A DNA stretch of 64,000 nucleotides. Source: Candidatus Pantoea persica (GTDB lineage Bacteria; Pseudomonadota; Gammaproteobacteria; Enterobacterales; Enterobacteriaceae). Position 1 is the first letter of the stretch. Each line of letters starts with the position of its first letter. Both the position numbers and the translations under genes were made by a program. Below the pieces are notes generated by a model. That model ran no database searches. It worked only from the letters and a program-made list of their open reading frames with translations, and was not told the origin of the DNA. The DNA lies in the NCBI RefSeq assembly GCF_013753875.1, contig NZ_SMDS01000016.1, forward strand, positions 186,001-250,000, given 5' to 3'. Below are positions 18,516 to 30,093 of the stretch, piece by piece.

Positions 18516-19549
18516 ATGAGTAACTAGACTCGCCGCGCGATTAACGAAATCAACGCGGACTTTCAGCACTACGCCGAAACCCACCTGATACGCTTTAGCC
18601 TGGCGGATTATCCTGACATCGGGTTCTATCTGAAAGATGAGAGCACGCATCCGAGCGGCAGCCTGAAGCATCGCCTGGCGCGATCGCTGTTTCTCTACGG
18701 GCTGGCGAACGGCTAGATCAAAGAGAACACGCCGATCATCGAGGCCTAATCCAGCAGCACCGCGGTGTCGGAAGCCAATTTCGCCCGCCTGCTCGGCTTG
18801 CCCTTTATCGCCGTGATGCCGACGAGCACGGCGAAGCGCAAAATCGAGCAGATCGCCGTCTATGGCGGCCAGTGCCACTTCGTCGCCGATCCCTGCGCGC
18901 TCTACGATACTTCTCTCCAGCTGGCGTGCGATCTGAACGGCCACTTTATGGATCAGTTCACCTTCGCCGAACGCGCCACTGACTGGCGCGGCAATAATAA
19001 TATCGCGGAGAGCATATTTCGCCAGATGTCGCTGGAGCCCTTTCCGGTGCCGCATACCATTTTAATGGGCGCCGGCACCGGCGGCACCTCGGCGACGCTG
19101 GGCCGCTATATCCACAATCAGGGGCTGGCGACGTAGCTGCTGGTGGTCGATCCCGAGCATTCGGTTTTCTGCGATTACTGGCACAGCCGCGACGCGTCGC
19201 TGCGCAGCCCGCGCGGCAGCCTGATCGAGGACATTGGCCGTCCACGCGTCGAGCCCTCTTTTATGCCTGATGTGATTGACGAAGTGATGAAGGTGCCGGA
19301 CGGCGCCACGCTGGCGGCGATGCTGAAGCTGGCGCAGATTATCGGGCGCAAACCCGGCGCCTCTACCAGCACCAACTTCTGGGACATGATGCAGGTGGTG
19401 GTGCAGCAGATGCGCGCGCAAGGGGAACGGGGATCGCTGGTGACGCTGATTGCGACAGCAGCGAGCGCTATCCTGACGGCTACTACAACCCCGACTGGAT
19501 GGCGCAGCAGTTTGGCGACATCAACGGCTGGCTGCGCCAGCTGGAATAA
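18516..19549 (+). pseudogene. PLP-dependent cysteine-synthase-like protein, broken
   Basis: The frame reads as a fold-type II PLP enzyme of about 345 residues. HPSGSLKHRLARSLF carries the PLP lysine, followed by [22 protein letters not shown], the phosphate-binding loop [14 protein letters not shown] and RKPGASTSTNFW. Nonsense codons occur at 18525 (TAG), 18714 (TAG, probably Trp), 18747 (TAA, probably Ser) and 19134 (TAG, probably Gln), and a missing base near 19450 shifts the last 35 codons. In relatives it lies divergently from decR, suggesting a sulfur amino acid role. Confidence 0.9.
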
Positions 19550-19550
19550 A

Positions 19551-19570
19551 AAAGCGGACCTCCTGTCCGC
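19551..19570 (-). terminator. cof-side terminator
   Basis: On the minus strand GCGGAC-AGGAG-GTCCGC is followed by TTTTTTATT. It lies just beyond the cof stop. Confidence 0.75.
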
Positions 19571-19583
19571 CTCACTGTAATCC

Positions 19584-20401
19584 TCAGCATTCGGGGGAAT
19601 ACGCGAGGTGCGGCGTTGCCATCCAGTGATTCAAGTAGTGAGACACCGCCTGTGTCTCGCAATGGCCGATAACCGGCAGGTGGAGCAGCGCCGACTTGAG
19701 CTGTCTCATGGCGTTGCCCATCACAAAACCCTTGCCCACCTGCGACAGCATTTCGCGATAGTTCATGGCGTCGCCGAAGGCCATGCACTCCGCCAGCGTC
19801 AGCGAAAGATGCTGGCACAGCAGGGCGAGCGCGCTGCCCTTGTTACAGTTGAGCGGCAGCACTTCTAGACAGTCCCAGGCCGAAAAGCAGATATGCGCGC
19901 GCCGAGCGCTGCGTCCAGCTGCGTTTTTAACCGGCACGGCGAATCGTGCTCGTCGACAAAGCAGATTTTCGTCACCTCGTGTGCCGGAAAGCGTTTCAGG
20001 TCGCGCAGCTGATAGCCAAAGCCGCTCAGGGCGTGCGCCTGCAGCATTTGCGGCACCGGCACGTCGGTAAACCAGCCGTCATCGTTGAAAACGTGCACCG
20101 TCGCCGGGCTTTCCCAGTGGCTGTGCAGCACCTCTTCCGCCACTGAAGGCGAGAGATCGCTGGCGAACAGCAGATGGCCATCCAGATCGTGCACGCGCGT
20201 GCCGTTGCCGGTGATGAGCCAAGCGGGCAGCGTGATACGCTGCTGCAAAATCTGCATCTCCAGCAGATGTCGGCCAGTGGCCAACGCCAGATGCACATCG
20301 CGCTGGTGCAGCGCCAGTAAACTGGCGAGCGTTTCCTCGCCCAGCTGGTGGCTCGGCATCAGTAGCGTGCCGTCCATATCGAATGCGGCTAAACGCGCCA
20401 T
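19584..20401 (-). pseudogene. cof: HAD phosphatase Cof, frameshifted
   Basis: MARLAAFDMDGTLLMPSH has the HAD DxD motif, with later ITGNGTRVHDLDG and [11 protein letters not shown]. One frameshift near 19910 divides the gene; the second frame supplies the C-terminus with [13 protein letters not shown] (motif IV) and GNAMRQLK. Cof hydrolyses HMP pyrophosphate and other phosphorylated metabolites. With a single lesion this is one of the least damaged pseudogenes, so a sequencing error cannot be excluded. Confidence 0.85.
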
Positions 20402-20486
20402 GGCTCTCTCCCGCTTAAAAAGACGCTGTCACTATCGCCTGGCAATCCCGGAACTAATAGTGAATAATTTTTTAAAATTGTTCCGA

Positions 20487-21832
20487 GTTTCTTAGGCGCC
20501 AGCTTAACCGCCTTAATCAATTTCAGCGCCTATGGCAGCAGAGCCTGGGCGCGCCGCAGCAGACCTGCGTCGCCGAAATGGCCAGCCGTTGTTTTTGCAG
20601 CTATCGTCACGTGCGCACCCTGCTTTTCCAGTGGCAGCGGGCGGGCTGGCTGCGCTGGCAGGGAAAGGCGGGACGCGGCGGACACGGCCTGCTTACGTTT
20701 CTGACCACACCCGATCGGCTGGGGCAGCAGCTGCTGGAGATGGCGCTGGCGCAGCTGGTCAATCTGCTGCGCCCGATGATGGGCGGCCAGTGGCAGAACG
20801 ACACGCTCGTGCTGCGCATTTCCTACTATCGCCCGCTGGAGTCGGTCGCGCCGAGCAGCACCTGGCGCGCCAGATTTTCTCCGGCCTGACGCGCTTCGAC
20901 GCGGACGAGCCGGCAGGCGATCTCGCCCATCACTGGCAGTGCAGCGACGACGGGCGCGTCTGGCTCTTATGGCTGCGCCCGCAGCTGTTCTGGCACAGCG
21001 GCGAGCTGATTCAGGCGGCGTAGCTGGTCGAGCAGTTTCAGCGCATCAGACAGGATGCGCGCGGAGGCCGCCTGCTGGCGAACGTTGAGACCGTCGACGC
21101 GCCCCACCCGCTTGCGCTGCGTTTTCAGCTGCGCCGCCGCGACTTCTGGCTGCCGCACCGGCTGGCGCATCAGCTCTGCCTGCTGCCCCAGCCGCGCCTC
21201 GGCAGCGGCCCGTGGAAGCTGACTCACTTTACCCCCTGAGCTGGTGCGCATCGACAGCCATACGTGCTGGCATTTGCAGCTGCCGCTGATGAAGGCGGTG
21301 GAGTACTGGATCACGCCGACGCTGTTCGATCGCGCGCTCGGCACCAGCTGCCGCCATCCGGTGCTGATCGCCATCGGCGATGCGGAGGAGATGGCTTTGC
21401 TGCGCCCGGTGAGCCGCAGCATCAGCCTGGGGTTCTGCTACCTGCTGTGCCGCCCGCGCGACGGCTTCAGCGCTGCACAGGCGCGGCGGCTGTTCTGGCT
21501 GCTGCAGCAAAGCTACATCATTGCCCGCCTGCCGCTGGATGAAGGCCTGATAACCCCCAAGCGCGGAGCTGCTGCCCGGCTGGCCGGTGCCGCAGATAGC
21601 GGAGGAGACGACGACGCTGCCGCCGCGTCTGACGCTGCACTATAATCTGCCGGTGGAACTGCATGAGATGGTGCAGGCGCTGCGCCAGCTGATGCGCTAC
21701 GGCTTGCTGCTGCCGCTGTTCAACTATCACTATTAAATCTTCGCTCCGCCCGGCGTCGAGGGCATTCAGCTTAATCCCCTGGGCTGGTTCGACTTCAGCC
21801 GCGCCTGGGTTGCGCCGCCGCTGCAGGCCTGA
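20487..21832 (+). pseudogene. ybaE: SgrR-family protein YbaE, broken and shortened
   Basis: The pieces follow E. coli YbaE: MASRCFCSYRHVRTLLFQWQRAGWL (DNA-binding part), MMGGQWQNDTLVLRISYYRPLE, HLARQIFSGLTRFD, MKAVEYWITPTLFDRALGTSCRHPV and PLFNYHY...IFAPPGVEGIQL. Lesions are several frame changes, TAG at 21021, TAA at 21734, and loss of about 90 residues in the middle of the solute-binding-like domain. No clear start codon remains near 20487. Confidence 0.85.
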
Positions 21833-21903
21833 GAGCCGCATCAGGCTGTTCAGCCGCGCGCAGAGCCATTACCATAGGGGCAAATTTCTCCAGAGAGCCG
21901 ATG

Positions 21904-22599
21904 ATGAAACGAGCCGTTGTAGTCTTCAGTGGTGGACAAGACTCCACCACCTGCCTGGTTCAGGCATTGCAGCAATATGATGAAGTGCACTGTGTGACCT
22001 TTGATTATGGCCAGCGCCATTGCGAAGAGATCGAGGTGGCTCAGGCGCTGGCGCACAAGCTCGGCGCGCGCGCGCATAAGGTGCTCGACGTCACCCTGCT
22101 GAACGAACTGGCGGTCAGCAGCCTGACTCGCGACAATATTCCCGTGCCCTCTAACGATCCCGCCGCCAGCGCCCTGCCCAGTACCTTTGTGCCGGGGCGC
22201 AACATTCTGTTCCTGACCCTGGCATCGGTGTATGCCTATCAGGTCGAAGCGGAAGCGGTAATTACCGGCGTCTGCGAAACCGATTTTTCCGGCTATCCCG
22301 ACTGCCGCGACGAATTTGTGAAGGCGCTGAACCATGCGGTAACCCTCGGCATGGCGCGCGATATGCGCTTCGAAACGCCGCTGATGTGGCTGAACAAGGC
22401 TGAGACCTGGGCGCTGGCCGACTACTGGCATCAGCTGACGCTGGTGCGCGAAGAGACGCTGACCTGCTATAACGGCGTGAAGGACGACGGCTGCGGCGAG
22501 TGCGCCGCCTGTCATCTACGCGCCCGCGGGCTGAATGACTACCTCAGCGATCGCGAGGGCGTGATGGCGGCCATGAAAGCCAAAAGCGGCCTTGCCTGA
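21904..22599 (+). CDS. queC: 7-cyano-7-deazaguanine synthase QueC
   Basis: A 231-residue enzyme. The N-terminal PP-loop [11 protein letters not shown] binds ATP, followed by [22 protein letters not shown] and the zinc cysteines of [15 protein letters not shown]. It converts 7-carboxy-7-deazaguanine to preQ0 for queuosine. An ATG-ATG pair starts the gene; the second gives the E. coli length. It is intact among pseudogenes on both sides, consistent with intact tgt and queA at 60-62 kb. Confidence 0.96.
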   Translation: MKRAVVVFSGGQDSTTCLVQALQQYDEVHCVTFDYGQRHCEEIEVAQALAHKLGARAHKVLDVTLLNELAVSSLTRDNIPVPSNDPAASALPSTFVPGRNILFLTLASVYAYQVEAEAVITGVCETDFSGYPDCRDEFVKALNHAVTLGMARDMRFETPLMWLNKAETWALADYWHQLTLVREETLTCYNGVKDDGCGECAACHLRARGLNDYLSDREGVMAAMKAKSGLA

Positions 22600-22700
22600 G
22601 CCGCGCGCGGCGGCCACAGGCGCCGCCTTATGCACCTCCGATCGCTGCGCTGCGCGACAGCCAGCACAGCTATAACCGCTGACGCAGAGCGGCGATGGCG

Positions 22701-23007
22701 CTAGCGGGCGATCAGCGCTTCCAGTCGGGTGCGCCGCTCGCCTTTCAGCACGACCGCCTCTTGGGTGCGCAAATCGATGCAGACAAAGGTCAGCGCCGCA
22801 TCCGCCACCACCGTTTCCGTTCCTGCCAGCATCACGTGCTGGGTAATAATGCCGCTTTTCCCGTTCAGCTGGGTGATTTCGCTGTGAATCGTTAACACGT
22901 CGCCCAGCACCGCCGGGCGATGATAGTTGATGTTGATATTCACCACCACAAACGCCAGCTGCTGCTCGCTGAGCCTGTTGAAAGCGTTGCTTTATTGTGG
23001 TCTGCAT
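22701..23007 (-). pseudogene. fadM: Acyl-CoA thioesterase FadM, internally deleted
   Basis: The first codons (MQTTIK) match FadM/YbaW. About 40 codons are then missing and the frame changes before LAFVVVNININYHRPAVLGDVL, LNGKSGIITQHVML and VVADAALTFVCIDLRTQE. The catalytic Asp region of the hot-dog fold is in the lost part. It is the second thioesterase gene dead in this window. Confidence 0.88.
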
Positions 23008-23108
23008 GCCTGACATCTCCCGTCGCAAAAGACTTAATTGGTATGACCTGTTCAGCGTAGCAAAGGCGCGCGGCCGCGGTGGTAAAAGCGTCAGCGATGC
23101 TAGTCAGC

Positions 23109-23462
<354 letters not shown>

Positions 23463-23544
23463 GCTGTGTTTCTCCTTGTGTTAAACAGCGGGCACAGCGT
23501 GACACTGACGGGAGGCGGCGACAAAAGGCAAATCGCAGAAATGG

Positions 23545-23567
23545 AAAAGGCCGCCTGCGCGGCCTTT
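23545..23567 (-). terminator. ppiD terminator
   Basis: AAAGGCCGC-CTGC-GCGGCCTTT, 35 bp past the ppiD stop on the minus strand and followed by TTCC. The T run is short. Confidence 0.65.
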
Positions 23568-23601
23568 AAATGTTGCACAACAAAACAGATTTTTGCGAGC
23601 G

Positions 23602-25470
23602 TTACTGCATTTGCGCGGCGGCACCATACTTGATTTTGGCCGCTTTGCGCAGGTTCTCCAGCAGCGCTTCAAACGCCAGCTGCCCGTTGTTCTGCGTGAC
23701 GCCTTTAACCATTTGCTCAACCTGCTCCGGCGGCAGCGAGCCGCTGCTGACCTTGTCCAGCGCCACCAGCACCACATTGCCCTGCATATCTTCGCTGACG
23801 CCCCAGGAAGGCTTGCTGTTAACTGGCTGCGGTAGGTTAAACGCGGTCTGCGCCACCGGATCCTGGCTGTTGCGGTCGACGGTTTTGCTGGTGCTCAGCG
23901 TCAGGCCAGCCGCGCTCAGCGCATCATGCTTACCGGCTTTGAGATCGGCCAGCAGTTTGTCCGCCTGCGCTTTCGCCTGCTGTGTCGCTTTGTCATGCTT
24001 TAGCGTGTCGGCGATCTGCGCCTTCACCTCATATAGCGGCTTCACCGCTTCCGGCTTGTGCTCGCTGATACGCAGCACGAAAGCGCGGTCGCCATCAACG
24101 GTGATGATGTCGGAGTTGTTGCCCGGCGCGCCGTTCTGACCGATCAGGCCGCCGTTGAACACCGCGTTTTTCACCGCGTCGAAATTCAGCTCCTGCGGCA
24201 CTCTGTCGCGGCTGAACCAGCCAGTTTCCACGATATTTAGGCCCGAAACCTGCGCAGCGCCAGCCAGCAACTCGTTGTCGTTGCTTGCTGCTTCGCTCAC
24301 CTTCTGCTGCTGCTGGTAGAAGGCGTCTACCGCTTTCTCTTGCTTCGCTTTCTCCGCCACGGCATCGCGCACCTCAGCCAACGGCTTGATCTGCTTCGGC
24401 TGAATATCGTCAAGGCGCACCACCAAGAAGCCGACTGAGGATTTGATCACCTCCGAAAGCTGGCCCTTCTGCGTCAGGCCGGCGTTTTTCAGCTCGTCCG
24501 GCGTGGTGGCCGGCTCCAGCCAGCCCATATCGCCACCTTTACGCACGGAGATCGGGTCGATCGATTTGCTTTTCGCCAGCGCGGCAAAATCCGCGCCGCC
24601 TTTCAGCTGCGCCAGCACGGCGCTGGCGTCCGCTTCGGTTTTGGTCTGGATGATGCTATAGCGGTTACGCTCCGGCTGGGTATAGTCCGCTTTGTGTTGC
24701 TCATACCAGCTCTGGATCTCCGCATTGCTGACCGTTTCCTGCAGGCTGGCGGCATCCATTTTGACGTAGCTGACGCGGAACTGCTCCGGTGCCATAAAAT
24801 CGTTTTTATGCTGCTGGTAATACTGTGAAGTTTCGTCGTCAGTGGTGGTTTGCTTCACCGCCATCGTATTCACGTCGAGGGTCGCCTGACGGATTTCGCG
24901 CTTCTGCGACACCAGATCGACCAGCTTCGCGGTCTCGTCTTTCAGCATAAAATCGGTGTTAGCGACCGCGTTGATCAGCTGCTGGGTCGCCAGCTGCTTG
25001 CGCAGCGCTTCCGCATAGCGATCGGCGGTAAAGCCCATGCTGGTCAGCAGCGAATTATATTTGGCGTTGTCGAACTTGCCGTTGGTCTGGAACGCCTGCT
25101 GGGCAAAAATGGCCTGCTTAACCTGCTCGTCGCTAATGCTGATATGCAGATCGTGAATATATTGATCGAGCAGCGCCTGATCTACCAGATGCGACAGCGC
25201 CTGTTGACGCATCTGCTGCATATAGCCGTCATTGCTGGCAAGCTGAGAAAACTGGTCGCCCAGCATCTGCTGCTGGCGGCTGCGCTCGTTGTTAAAGGCC
25301 TGCTCGAGCTGCGCGCGGCTGATTTCCTGACCGTTGACTTTGGCCGCATAGTCGCTGTTGCCGCCGATAATGTAGTTGCCAACGCCGGTCAGCACGAAGG
25401 AGAGAATAATCACCCCCAAAATAACCTTGAGCACGACATGATTCGACGCCGCGCGTAAATTGTCCATCAT
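23602..25470 (-). CDS. ppiD: Periplasmic chaperone PpiD
   Basis: A 622-residue protein anchored by one N-terminal helix (VVLKVILGVIILSFVLTGVGNYI), with a SurA-like chaperone region, a parvulin domain at about residues 265-360 (RYSIIQTKTEADASAVLAQLK, GGDMGWL, SSVGFLVVRLDD) and a C-terminal region ending LRKAAKIKYGAAAQMQ. It associates with SecYEG and assists proteins leaving the translocon. The ATG-ATG at 25470 matches the E. coli start. It is intact. Confidence 0.96.
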   Translation of the reverse strand: MMDNLRAASNHVVLKVILGVIILSFVLTGVGNYIIGGNSDYAAKVNGQEISRAQLEQAFNNERSRQQQMLGDQFSQLASNDGYMQQMRQQALSHLVDQALLDQYIHDLHISISDEQVKQAIFAQQAFQTNGKFDNAKYNSLLTSMGFTADRYAEALRKQLATQQLINAVANTDFMLKDETAKLVDLVSQKREIRQATLDVNTMAVKQTTTDDETSQYYQQHKNDFMAPEQFRVSYVKMDAASLQETVSNAEIQSWYEQHKADYTQPERNRYSIIQTKTEADASAVLAQLKGGADFAALAKSKSIDPISVRKGGDMGWLEPATTPDELKNAGLTQKGQLSEVIKSSVGFLVVRLDDIQPKQIKPLAEVRDAVAEKAKQEKAVDAFYQQQQKVSEAASNDNELLAGAAQVSGLNIVETGWFSRDRVPQELNFDAVKNAVFNGGLIGQNGAPGNNSDIITVDGDRAFVLRISEHKPEAVKPLYEVKAQIADTLKHDKATQQAKAQADKLLADLKAGKHDALSAAGLTLSTSKTVDRNSQDPVAQTAFNLPQPVNSKPSWGVSEDMQGNVVLVALDKVSSGSLPPEQVEQMVKGVTQNNGQLAFEALLENLRKAAKIKYGAAAQMQ

Positions 25471-25657
25471 AGTATGACAACGCTCCGCTGTAGTGTGGAT
25501 CTTAATCTCGGGCGCAACGCCTGTCGGATTAAGGCCGTGACGCAACTGCCGTTTAGCCTGGCAGCTTCAATCCTGATGAGACAAGTCGTAGCGCGATTTA
25601 TCCCTGGATCCGAATTCTTGTCCTCGGAAGAAAATGCTGCCGAGGACAAGTGCGTTG

Positions 25658-25933
25658 TCATGCGTTGACAGCGTCTTTCAGCGCTTTGCCCGCACGGAAG
25701 CCAGGCACTTTACCTGCGGCGATAGTGATCTCCTTGCCGGTCTGCGGGTTACGGCCGGTACGTGCGGCGCGTTCGCGAACAGAGAAAGTACCAAAGCCCA
25801 CCAGAGCCACTTCGTCGCCGCCTTTCAGCGCTTCGGAAACAGAACTGGTGAATGCGTCTAAAACACGTCCTGCTGCTGCTTTGGAAATATTAGCGTCTGC
25901 AGCAATTTTGTCGATTAACTGTGACTTATTCAC
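25658..25933 (-). CDS. hupB: DNA-binding protein HU-beta
   Basis: A 91-residue protein starting with GTG ([11 protein letters not shown]), as in E. coli. It has the DNA-binding arm [30 protein letters not shown]. An ATG 9 bp upstream (MKRVNK) is possible, but family length favours the GTG. HU compacts and bends DNA. It lies between lon and ppiD, the standard order. Confidence 0.95.
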   Translation of the reverse strand: MNKSQLIDKIAADANISKAAAGRVLDAFTSSVSEALKGGDEVALVGFGTFSVRERAARTGRNPQTGKEITIAAGKVPGFRAGKALKDAVNA

Positions 25934-26081
25934 TCTCTTCATCCCCTCTTTTGTTATTTCATTTCATATCCGCGCGTCCTGGCGGATATGAATGCGCAGC
26001 ACGTTATATCAAGCCTGTTGCGGGGAAACAACGGAATTCATCTTAATTGCTGTTTCCGCAGCTCCCTAAATTAGCGGCACT

Positions 26082-26116
26082 AAAAAAAGCTGGCAAGCGC
26101 TCAATCGCCTGCCAGC
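26082..26116 (-). terminator. lon terminator
   Basis: On the minus strand GCTGGCA...TGCCAGC is followed by seven T residues, 32 bp after the lon stop. Confidence 0.85.
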
Positions 26117-26147
26117 TTCGCTTTTTAATGCTTTATGTCGCCAGTCA

Positions 26148-28502
26148 CTATTTTGCGGTAGCGACCTGCATGCTATAAGGGGCATTTTCCAGCGCCAGGT
26201 TCAATACCTCTTCAATGCGCTTCACCGGATGGATCTCCAGATCGGCAATCACATTGGCCGGAATCTCTTCCAGGTCGCGCTTATTATCGTCCGGGATCAG
26301 CACCACTTTAATGCCGCCGCGGTGCGCGGCCAGCAGCTTCTCTTTCAGGCCGCCGATGGGCAGTACCTGTCCGCGCAGCGTAATCTCGCCGGTCATCGCC
26401 ACGTCAGAGAGCACCGAGTTGCCGGTCAGGCAGGAGACCAGCGCGGTGCACATGGCGATACCTGCGCTTGGGCCATCCTTCGGCGTCGCCCCTTCCGGCA
26501 CGTGCACGTGGATGTCGCGCTTCTCGTAGAAATCGCCGTTGATGCCGAGCTTATCGGCGCGCGCACGCACCACGGTCAGCGCCGCCTGAATCGACTCCTG
26601 CATCACTTCACCGAGCGAGCCGGTATAGGTCAGCTTGCCTTTGCCCGGCACGCAGGCGGTTTCGATGGTCAATAGATCGCCGCCCACTTCCGTCCACGCC
26701 AGGCCGGTCACCTGACCAACTCGGTTTTCGCTGTCGGCGCGGCCGTAGTCGAAGCGCTGTACGCCCAGATAATTCTTCAGGTTGTCGCCGTTAATGGTGA
26801 TATGCTTCTGCTCTTTATTCAGCAGCAGCGCCTTCACCGCTTTACGGCACAACTTCGACAGTTCGCGCTCTAGGCTACGCACGCCCGCTTCGCGGGTGTA
26901 GTAGCGGATGATGCCGATAATAGCGCTGTCTTCTACCGTGATTTCGCTCGCTTTCAGGGCGTTGCGCTCAATTTGCTTCGGCAGCAGGTGCTGCTTGGCG
27001 ATATTGAGCTTCTCATCTTCGGTGTAACCGGAGAGGCGAATCACCTCCATACGATCCAGCAGCGGCACCGGAATATTCATGGAGTTGGAGGTCGCCACGA
27101 ACATCACATCGGAGAGATCGTAATCCACTTCGAGGTAGTGATCGTTAAAGGCGATGTTCTGCTCGGGATCGAGTACTTCCAGCAGGGCAGATGCCGGATC
27201 GCCGCGCATATCAGAAGACATTTTGTCGATCTCATCCAGCAGGAACAGCGGGTTTTTCACGCCGACCTTCGCCATCTTCTGGATCAGTTTGCCCGGCATG
27301 GAGCCGATATAGGTGCGTCGATGGCCGCGGATTTCCGCTTCGTCGCGCACGCCGCCCAGCGCCATACGCACATACTTACGGCCGGTTGCCTTGGCGATCG
27401 ACTGCCCCAGCGAGGTTTTACCCACACCCGGCGGTCCCACCAGACAGAGGATAGGCCCTTTGATTTTGCTGACGCGGCTCTGCACGGCAAGGTATTCCAA
27501 GATGCGTTCTTTGACGCGCTCCAGGCCGTAGTGATCGGTATCCAGCGTCTCCTGGGCCTTACGCAGATCTTTCTTCACCTTGCTGCGCGCGTTCCACGGC
27601 ACCTGAACCATCCAGTCGATATAGCCGCGCACCACCGTCGCTTCGGCAGACATTGGCGACATCATTTTTAATTTTTGCAGCTCGGCTTCCGCTTTTTCGC
27701 GCGCTTCAACCGGCATTTTCGCCGCGTCGATTTTGCGCTTCAGAGCTTCATACTCGTCCGGCACGTCGTCCATCTCGCCCAGCTCTTTCTGAATGGCTTT
27801 CATCTGCTCATTCAGGTAGTACTCGCGCTGGCTCTTCTCCATCTGCTTTTTCACGCGGTTGCGAATGCGCTTCTCAACCTGCAGCAGATCGATTTCCGAC
27901 TCCATCATCGCCATCAGATATTCCAGACGCTCGTTTACGTCGGACATCTCCAGCACTGACTGCTTGTCCGCCAGCTTCAGCGGCATATGCGCCGCGACGG
28001 TGTCGGCCAGGCGCGCCGCATCGTCGATGTTGTTAAGTGAGGTCAGCATTTCCGGCGGGATTTTTTTGTTCAGCTTGATATAGCCTTCAAACTGATTGAT
28101 CGCCGTGCGCACCAGCACTTCCTGCTCACGCTCTTCGATTTCCGGCGATACCAAGTATTCCGCCTGCGCGGTAAAGTGCTCGCCGTTATCCGCCAGCTTG
28201 GTGATATGTGCGCGCTGCAAACCTTCCACCAGCACTTTAACGGTACCGTCAGGCAGTTTCAGCATCTGTAATACAGAGGCTACGGTCCCTACAGAGAAGA
28301 GATCGTTAATGCCAGGTTCATCCGTTGACGCCTCTTTCTGGGCAACCAGCATGATCTTCTTGTCATGATCCATCGCCGCTTCAAGGCAACGAATCGATTT
28401 TTCTCGACCAACAAACAACGGAATTACCATGTGCGGATAAACCACCACGTCGCGCAGAGGCAACACGGGGATTTCAATGCGTTCAGAACGCTCAGGATTC
28501 AT
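26148..28502 (-). CDS. lon: ATP-dependent protease La
   Basis: A 784-residue protein, exactly the E. coli length. Domains are the N-terminal substrate domain (~1-310), the AAA+ module with Walker A GPPGVGKTSLG and Walker B PLFLLDEIDKM, and the protease domain with the catalytic Ser in KDGPSAGIAM and the Lys in GGLKEKLLAA. It degrades misfolded proteins and regulators. A heat-shock promoter is preserved upstream. There is no lesion over 2.3 kb, in contrast to the neighbouring accessory genes. Confidence 0.98.
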   Translation of the reverse strand: MNPERSERIEIPVLPLRDVVVYPHMVIPLFVGREKSIRCLEAAMDHDKKIMLVAQKEASTDEPGINDLFSVGTVASVLQMLKLPDGTVKVLVEGLQRAHITKLADNGEHFTAQAEYLVSPEIEEREQEVLVRTAINQFEGYIKLNKKIPPEMLTSLNNIDDAARLADTVAAHMPLKLADKQSVLEMSDVNERLEYLMAMMESEIDLLQVEKRIRNRVKKQMEKSQREYYLNEQMKAIQKELGEMDDVPDEYEALKRKIDAAKMPVEAREKAEAELQKLKMMSPMSAEATVVRGYIDWMVQVPWNARSKVKKDLRKAQETLDTDHYGLERVKERILEYLAVQSRVSKIKGPILCLVGPPGVGKTSLGQSIAKATGRKYVRMALGGVRDEAEIRGHRRTYIGSMPGKLIQKMAKVGVKNPLFLLDEIDKMSSDMRGDPASALLEVLDPEQNIAFNDHYLEVDYDLSDVMFVATSNSMNIPVPLLDRMEVIRLSGYTEDEKLNIAKQHLLPKQIERNALKASEITVEDSAIIGIIRYYTREAGVRSLERELSKLCRKAVKALLLNKEQKHITINGDNLKNYLGVQRFDYGRADSENRVGQVTGLAWTEVGGDLLTIETACVPGKGKLTYTGSLGEVMQESIQAALTVVRARADKLGINGDFYEKRDIHVHVPEGATPKDGPSAGIAMCTALVSCLTGNSVLSDVAMTGEITLRGQVLPIGGLKEKLLAAHRGGIKVVLIPDDNKRDLEEIPANVIADLEIHPVKRIEEVLNLALENAPYSMQVATAK

Positions 28503-28590
28503 AGAGCTCTCTCTTAGTTAGTGTCCGCCAGGTGATAGGCACTACTGCATGATGCAGGTAATGTGCAGTTAACCCCACAGGATTATAAGT

Positions 28591-28618
28591 ATATGGGGAT
28601 GATCGTTTGACATTCAAC
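28591..28618 (-). promoter_or_regulatory. Sigma-32 heat-shock promoter of lon
   Basis: On the minus strand GTTGAA, 14 bp, then CCCCATAT closely match the RpoH -35/-10 consensus and the known E. coli lon promoter. It lies about 90 bp before the lon ATG. Confidence 0.82.
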
Positions 28619-28631
28619 GCCACGAAAGCGA

Positions 28632-28666
28632 GAAAAACAAAAGGGGAAAGAAATTTCCCCTTTTTT
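28632..28666 (-). terminator. clpX terminator
   Basis: AAAAGGGGAAA-GAA-TTTCCCCTTTT palindrome; on the minus strand it is followed by TTTTGTTTTTC. It lies 30 bp after the clpX stop. Confidence 0.85.
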
Positions 28667-28695
28667 AGTCATATCAACACGTTTGATGTGGCGAA

Positions 28696-29967
28696 TTATT
28701 CGCCAGAGGCCTGTGCCTCGTGCTTGCAGTAGATCAGTATCGGCTCTGACTGACCTTCGATGACCGACTCGTCAATTACCACTTTTTCGACATCTTCCAT
28801 CGAAGGCAGATCGTACATGGTTTCCAGCAGCGCACCTTCGACAATAGAGCGCAGGCCTCGCGCACCGGTCTTACGCGACATCGCTTTTTTCGCGATGGCA
28901 GTCAGGGCTTCGTCGCGGAACTCCAGCTCAACGCCTTCTAGGTTGAACAGCGCCTGGTACTGTTTTGTCAGAGCGTTCTTCGGCTCGCGCAGAATCTGAA
29001 TCAGCGCCTCTTCGCTCAGCTCGTTGAGCGTCGCGACCACCGGCAGACGACCGATAAATTCAGGAATCAAACCGAACTTGATCAAATCTTCCGGCTCGAC
29101 CTGAGAGAGCAGCTCGCCTTCAGTCGCCTTCTGCGATTTGCCTTTCACCGTCGCGCCAAAACCGATACCGGAGCCGGTTTCCACTCGCTGGGAGATCACC
29201 TTATCGAGGCCCGCGAACGCACCGCCGCAGATAAACAGGATCTTCGAGGTGTCGACCTGCAAGAACTCCTGCTGCGGATGTTTACGGCCGCCCTGCGGCG
29301 GAACCGCGGCAACGGTACCTTCGATCAGCTTCAGCAGCGCCTGCTGCACGCCTTCGCCGGAGACGTCGCGCGTAATGGACGGGTTGTCCGACTTACGCGA
29401 GATTTTGTCGATCTCATCGATATAGACGATGCCGCGCTGCGCCTTCTGTACGTCGTAGTCGCACTTCTGCAGCAGCTTCTGAATGATGTTCTCCACATCT
29501 TCGCCCACGTAGCCCGCTTCGGTCAACGTGGTGGCGTCAGCCATAGTGAACGGCACATCCAGCAGGCGCGCCAGCGTCTCCGCCAGCAGCGTTTTACCGC
29601 TACCGGTCGGACCAATCAGCAGAATATTGCTTTTGCCCAGCTCGATACCATTGCTGTTATCGCCGTTGCGCAGGCGTTTGTAGTGATTGTACACCGCCAC
29701 CGCCAGCACTTTTTTCGCCTTTTCTTGGCCGATAACATAATCATCGAGGTGATGGCGGATTTCGTGCGGCGTAGGCAGCGCGCTACGTTCTCGATGCGGG
29801 GCAACTTCTTTAATCTCTTCGCGAATGATGTCATTGCACAGATCGACACATTCGTCGCAGATATACACTGACGGCCCGGCAATCAGCTTACGCACTTCAT
29901 GCTGGCTTTTGCCGCAAAAAGAGCAGTACAGCAACTTCCCTGAACCGTCTTTGCGCTTATCTGTCAT
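28696..29967 (-). CDS. clpX: Clp protease ATPase subunit ClpX
   Basis: A 423-residue AAA+ unfoldase. It has an N-terminal C4 zinc domain ([19 protein letters not shown]), Walker A GPTGSGKT, Walker [12 protein letters not shown], the GYVGEDVE pore-1 loop, the RKH loop region and the IGF-type ClpP-binding loop GSGIGFGA. It unfolds tagged substrates into ClpP. It follows clpP in an operon, about 126 bp apart. It is intact. Confidence 0.97.
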   Translation of the reverse strand: MTDKRKDGSGKLLYCSFCGKSQHEVRKLIAGPSVYICDECVDLCNDIIREEIKEVAPHRERSALPTPHEIRHHLDDYVIGQEKAKKVLAVAVYNHYKRLRNGDNSNGIELGKSNILLIGPTGSGKTLLAETLARLLDVPFTMADATTLTEAGYVGEDVENIIQKLLQKCDYDVQKAQRGIVYIDEIDKISRKSDNPSITRDVSGEGVQQALLKLIEGTVAAVPPQGGRKHPQQEFLQVDTSKILFICGGAFAGLDKVISQRVETGSGIGFGATVKGKSQKATEGELLSQVEPEDLIKFGLIPEFIGRLPVVATLNELSEEALIQILREPKNALTKQYQALFNLEGVELEFRDEALTAIAKKAMSRKTGARGLRSIVEGALLETMYDLPSMEDVEKVVIDESVIEGQSEPILIYCKHEAQASGE

Positions 29968-30093
29968 CAGTTAACCTCTTTTCGTTCTCAGGCCATACTG
30001 GCGTACGGCGCAGCCGTGCAAACACGGCTAATATTCATTCAACTCAAGCCTGTATCCCCCTAACTATAGCGTAAGGAGCCAGGCAGATGAGTC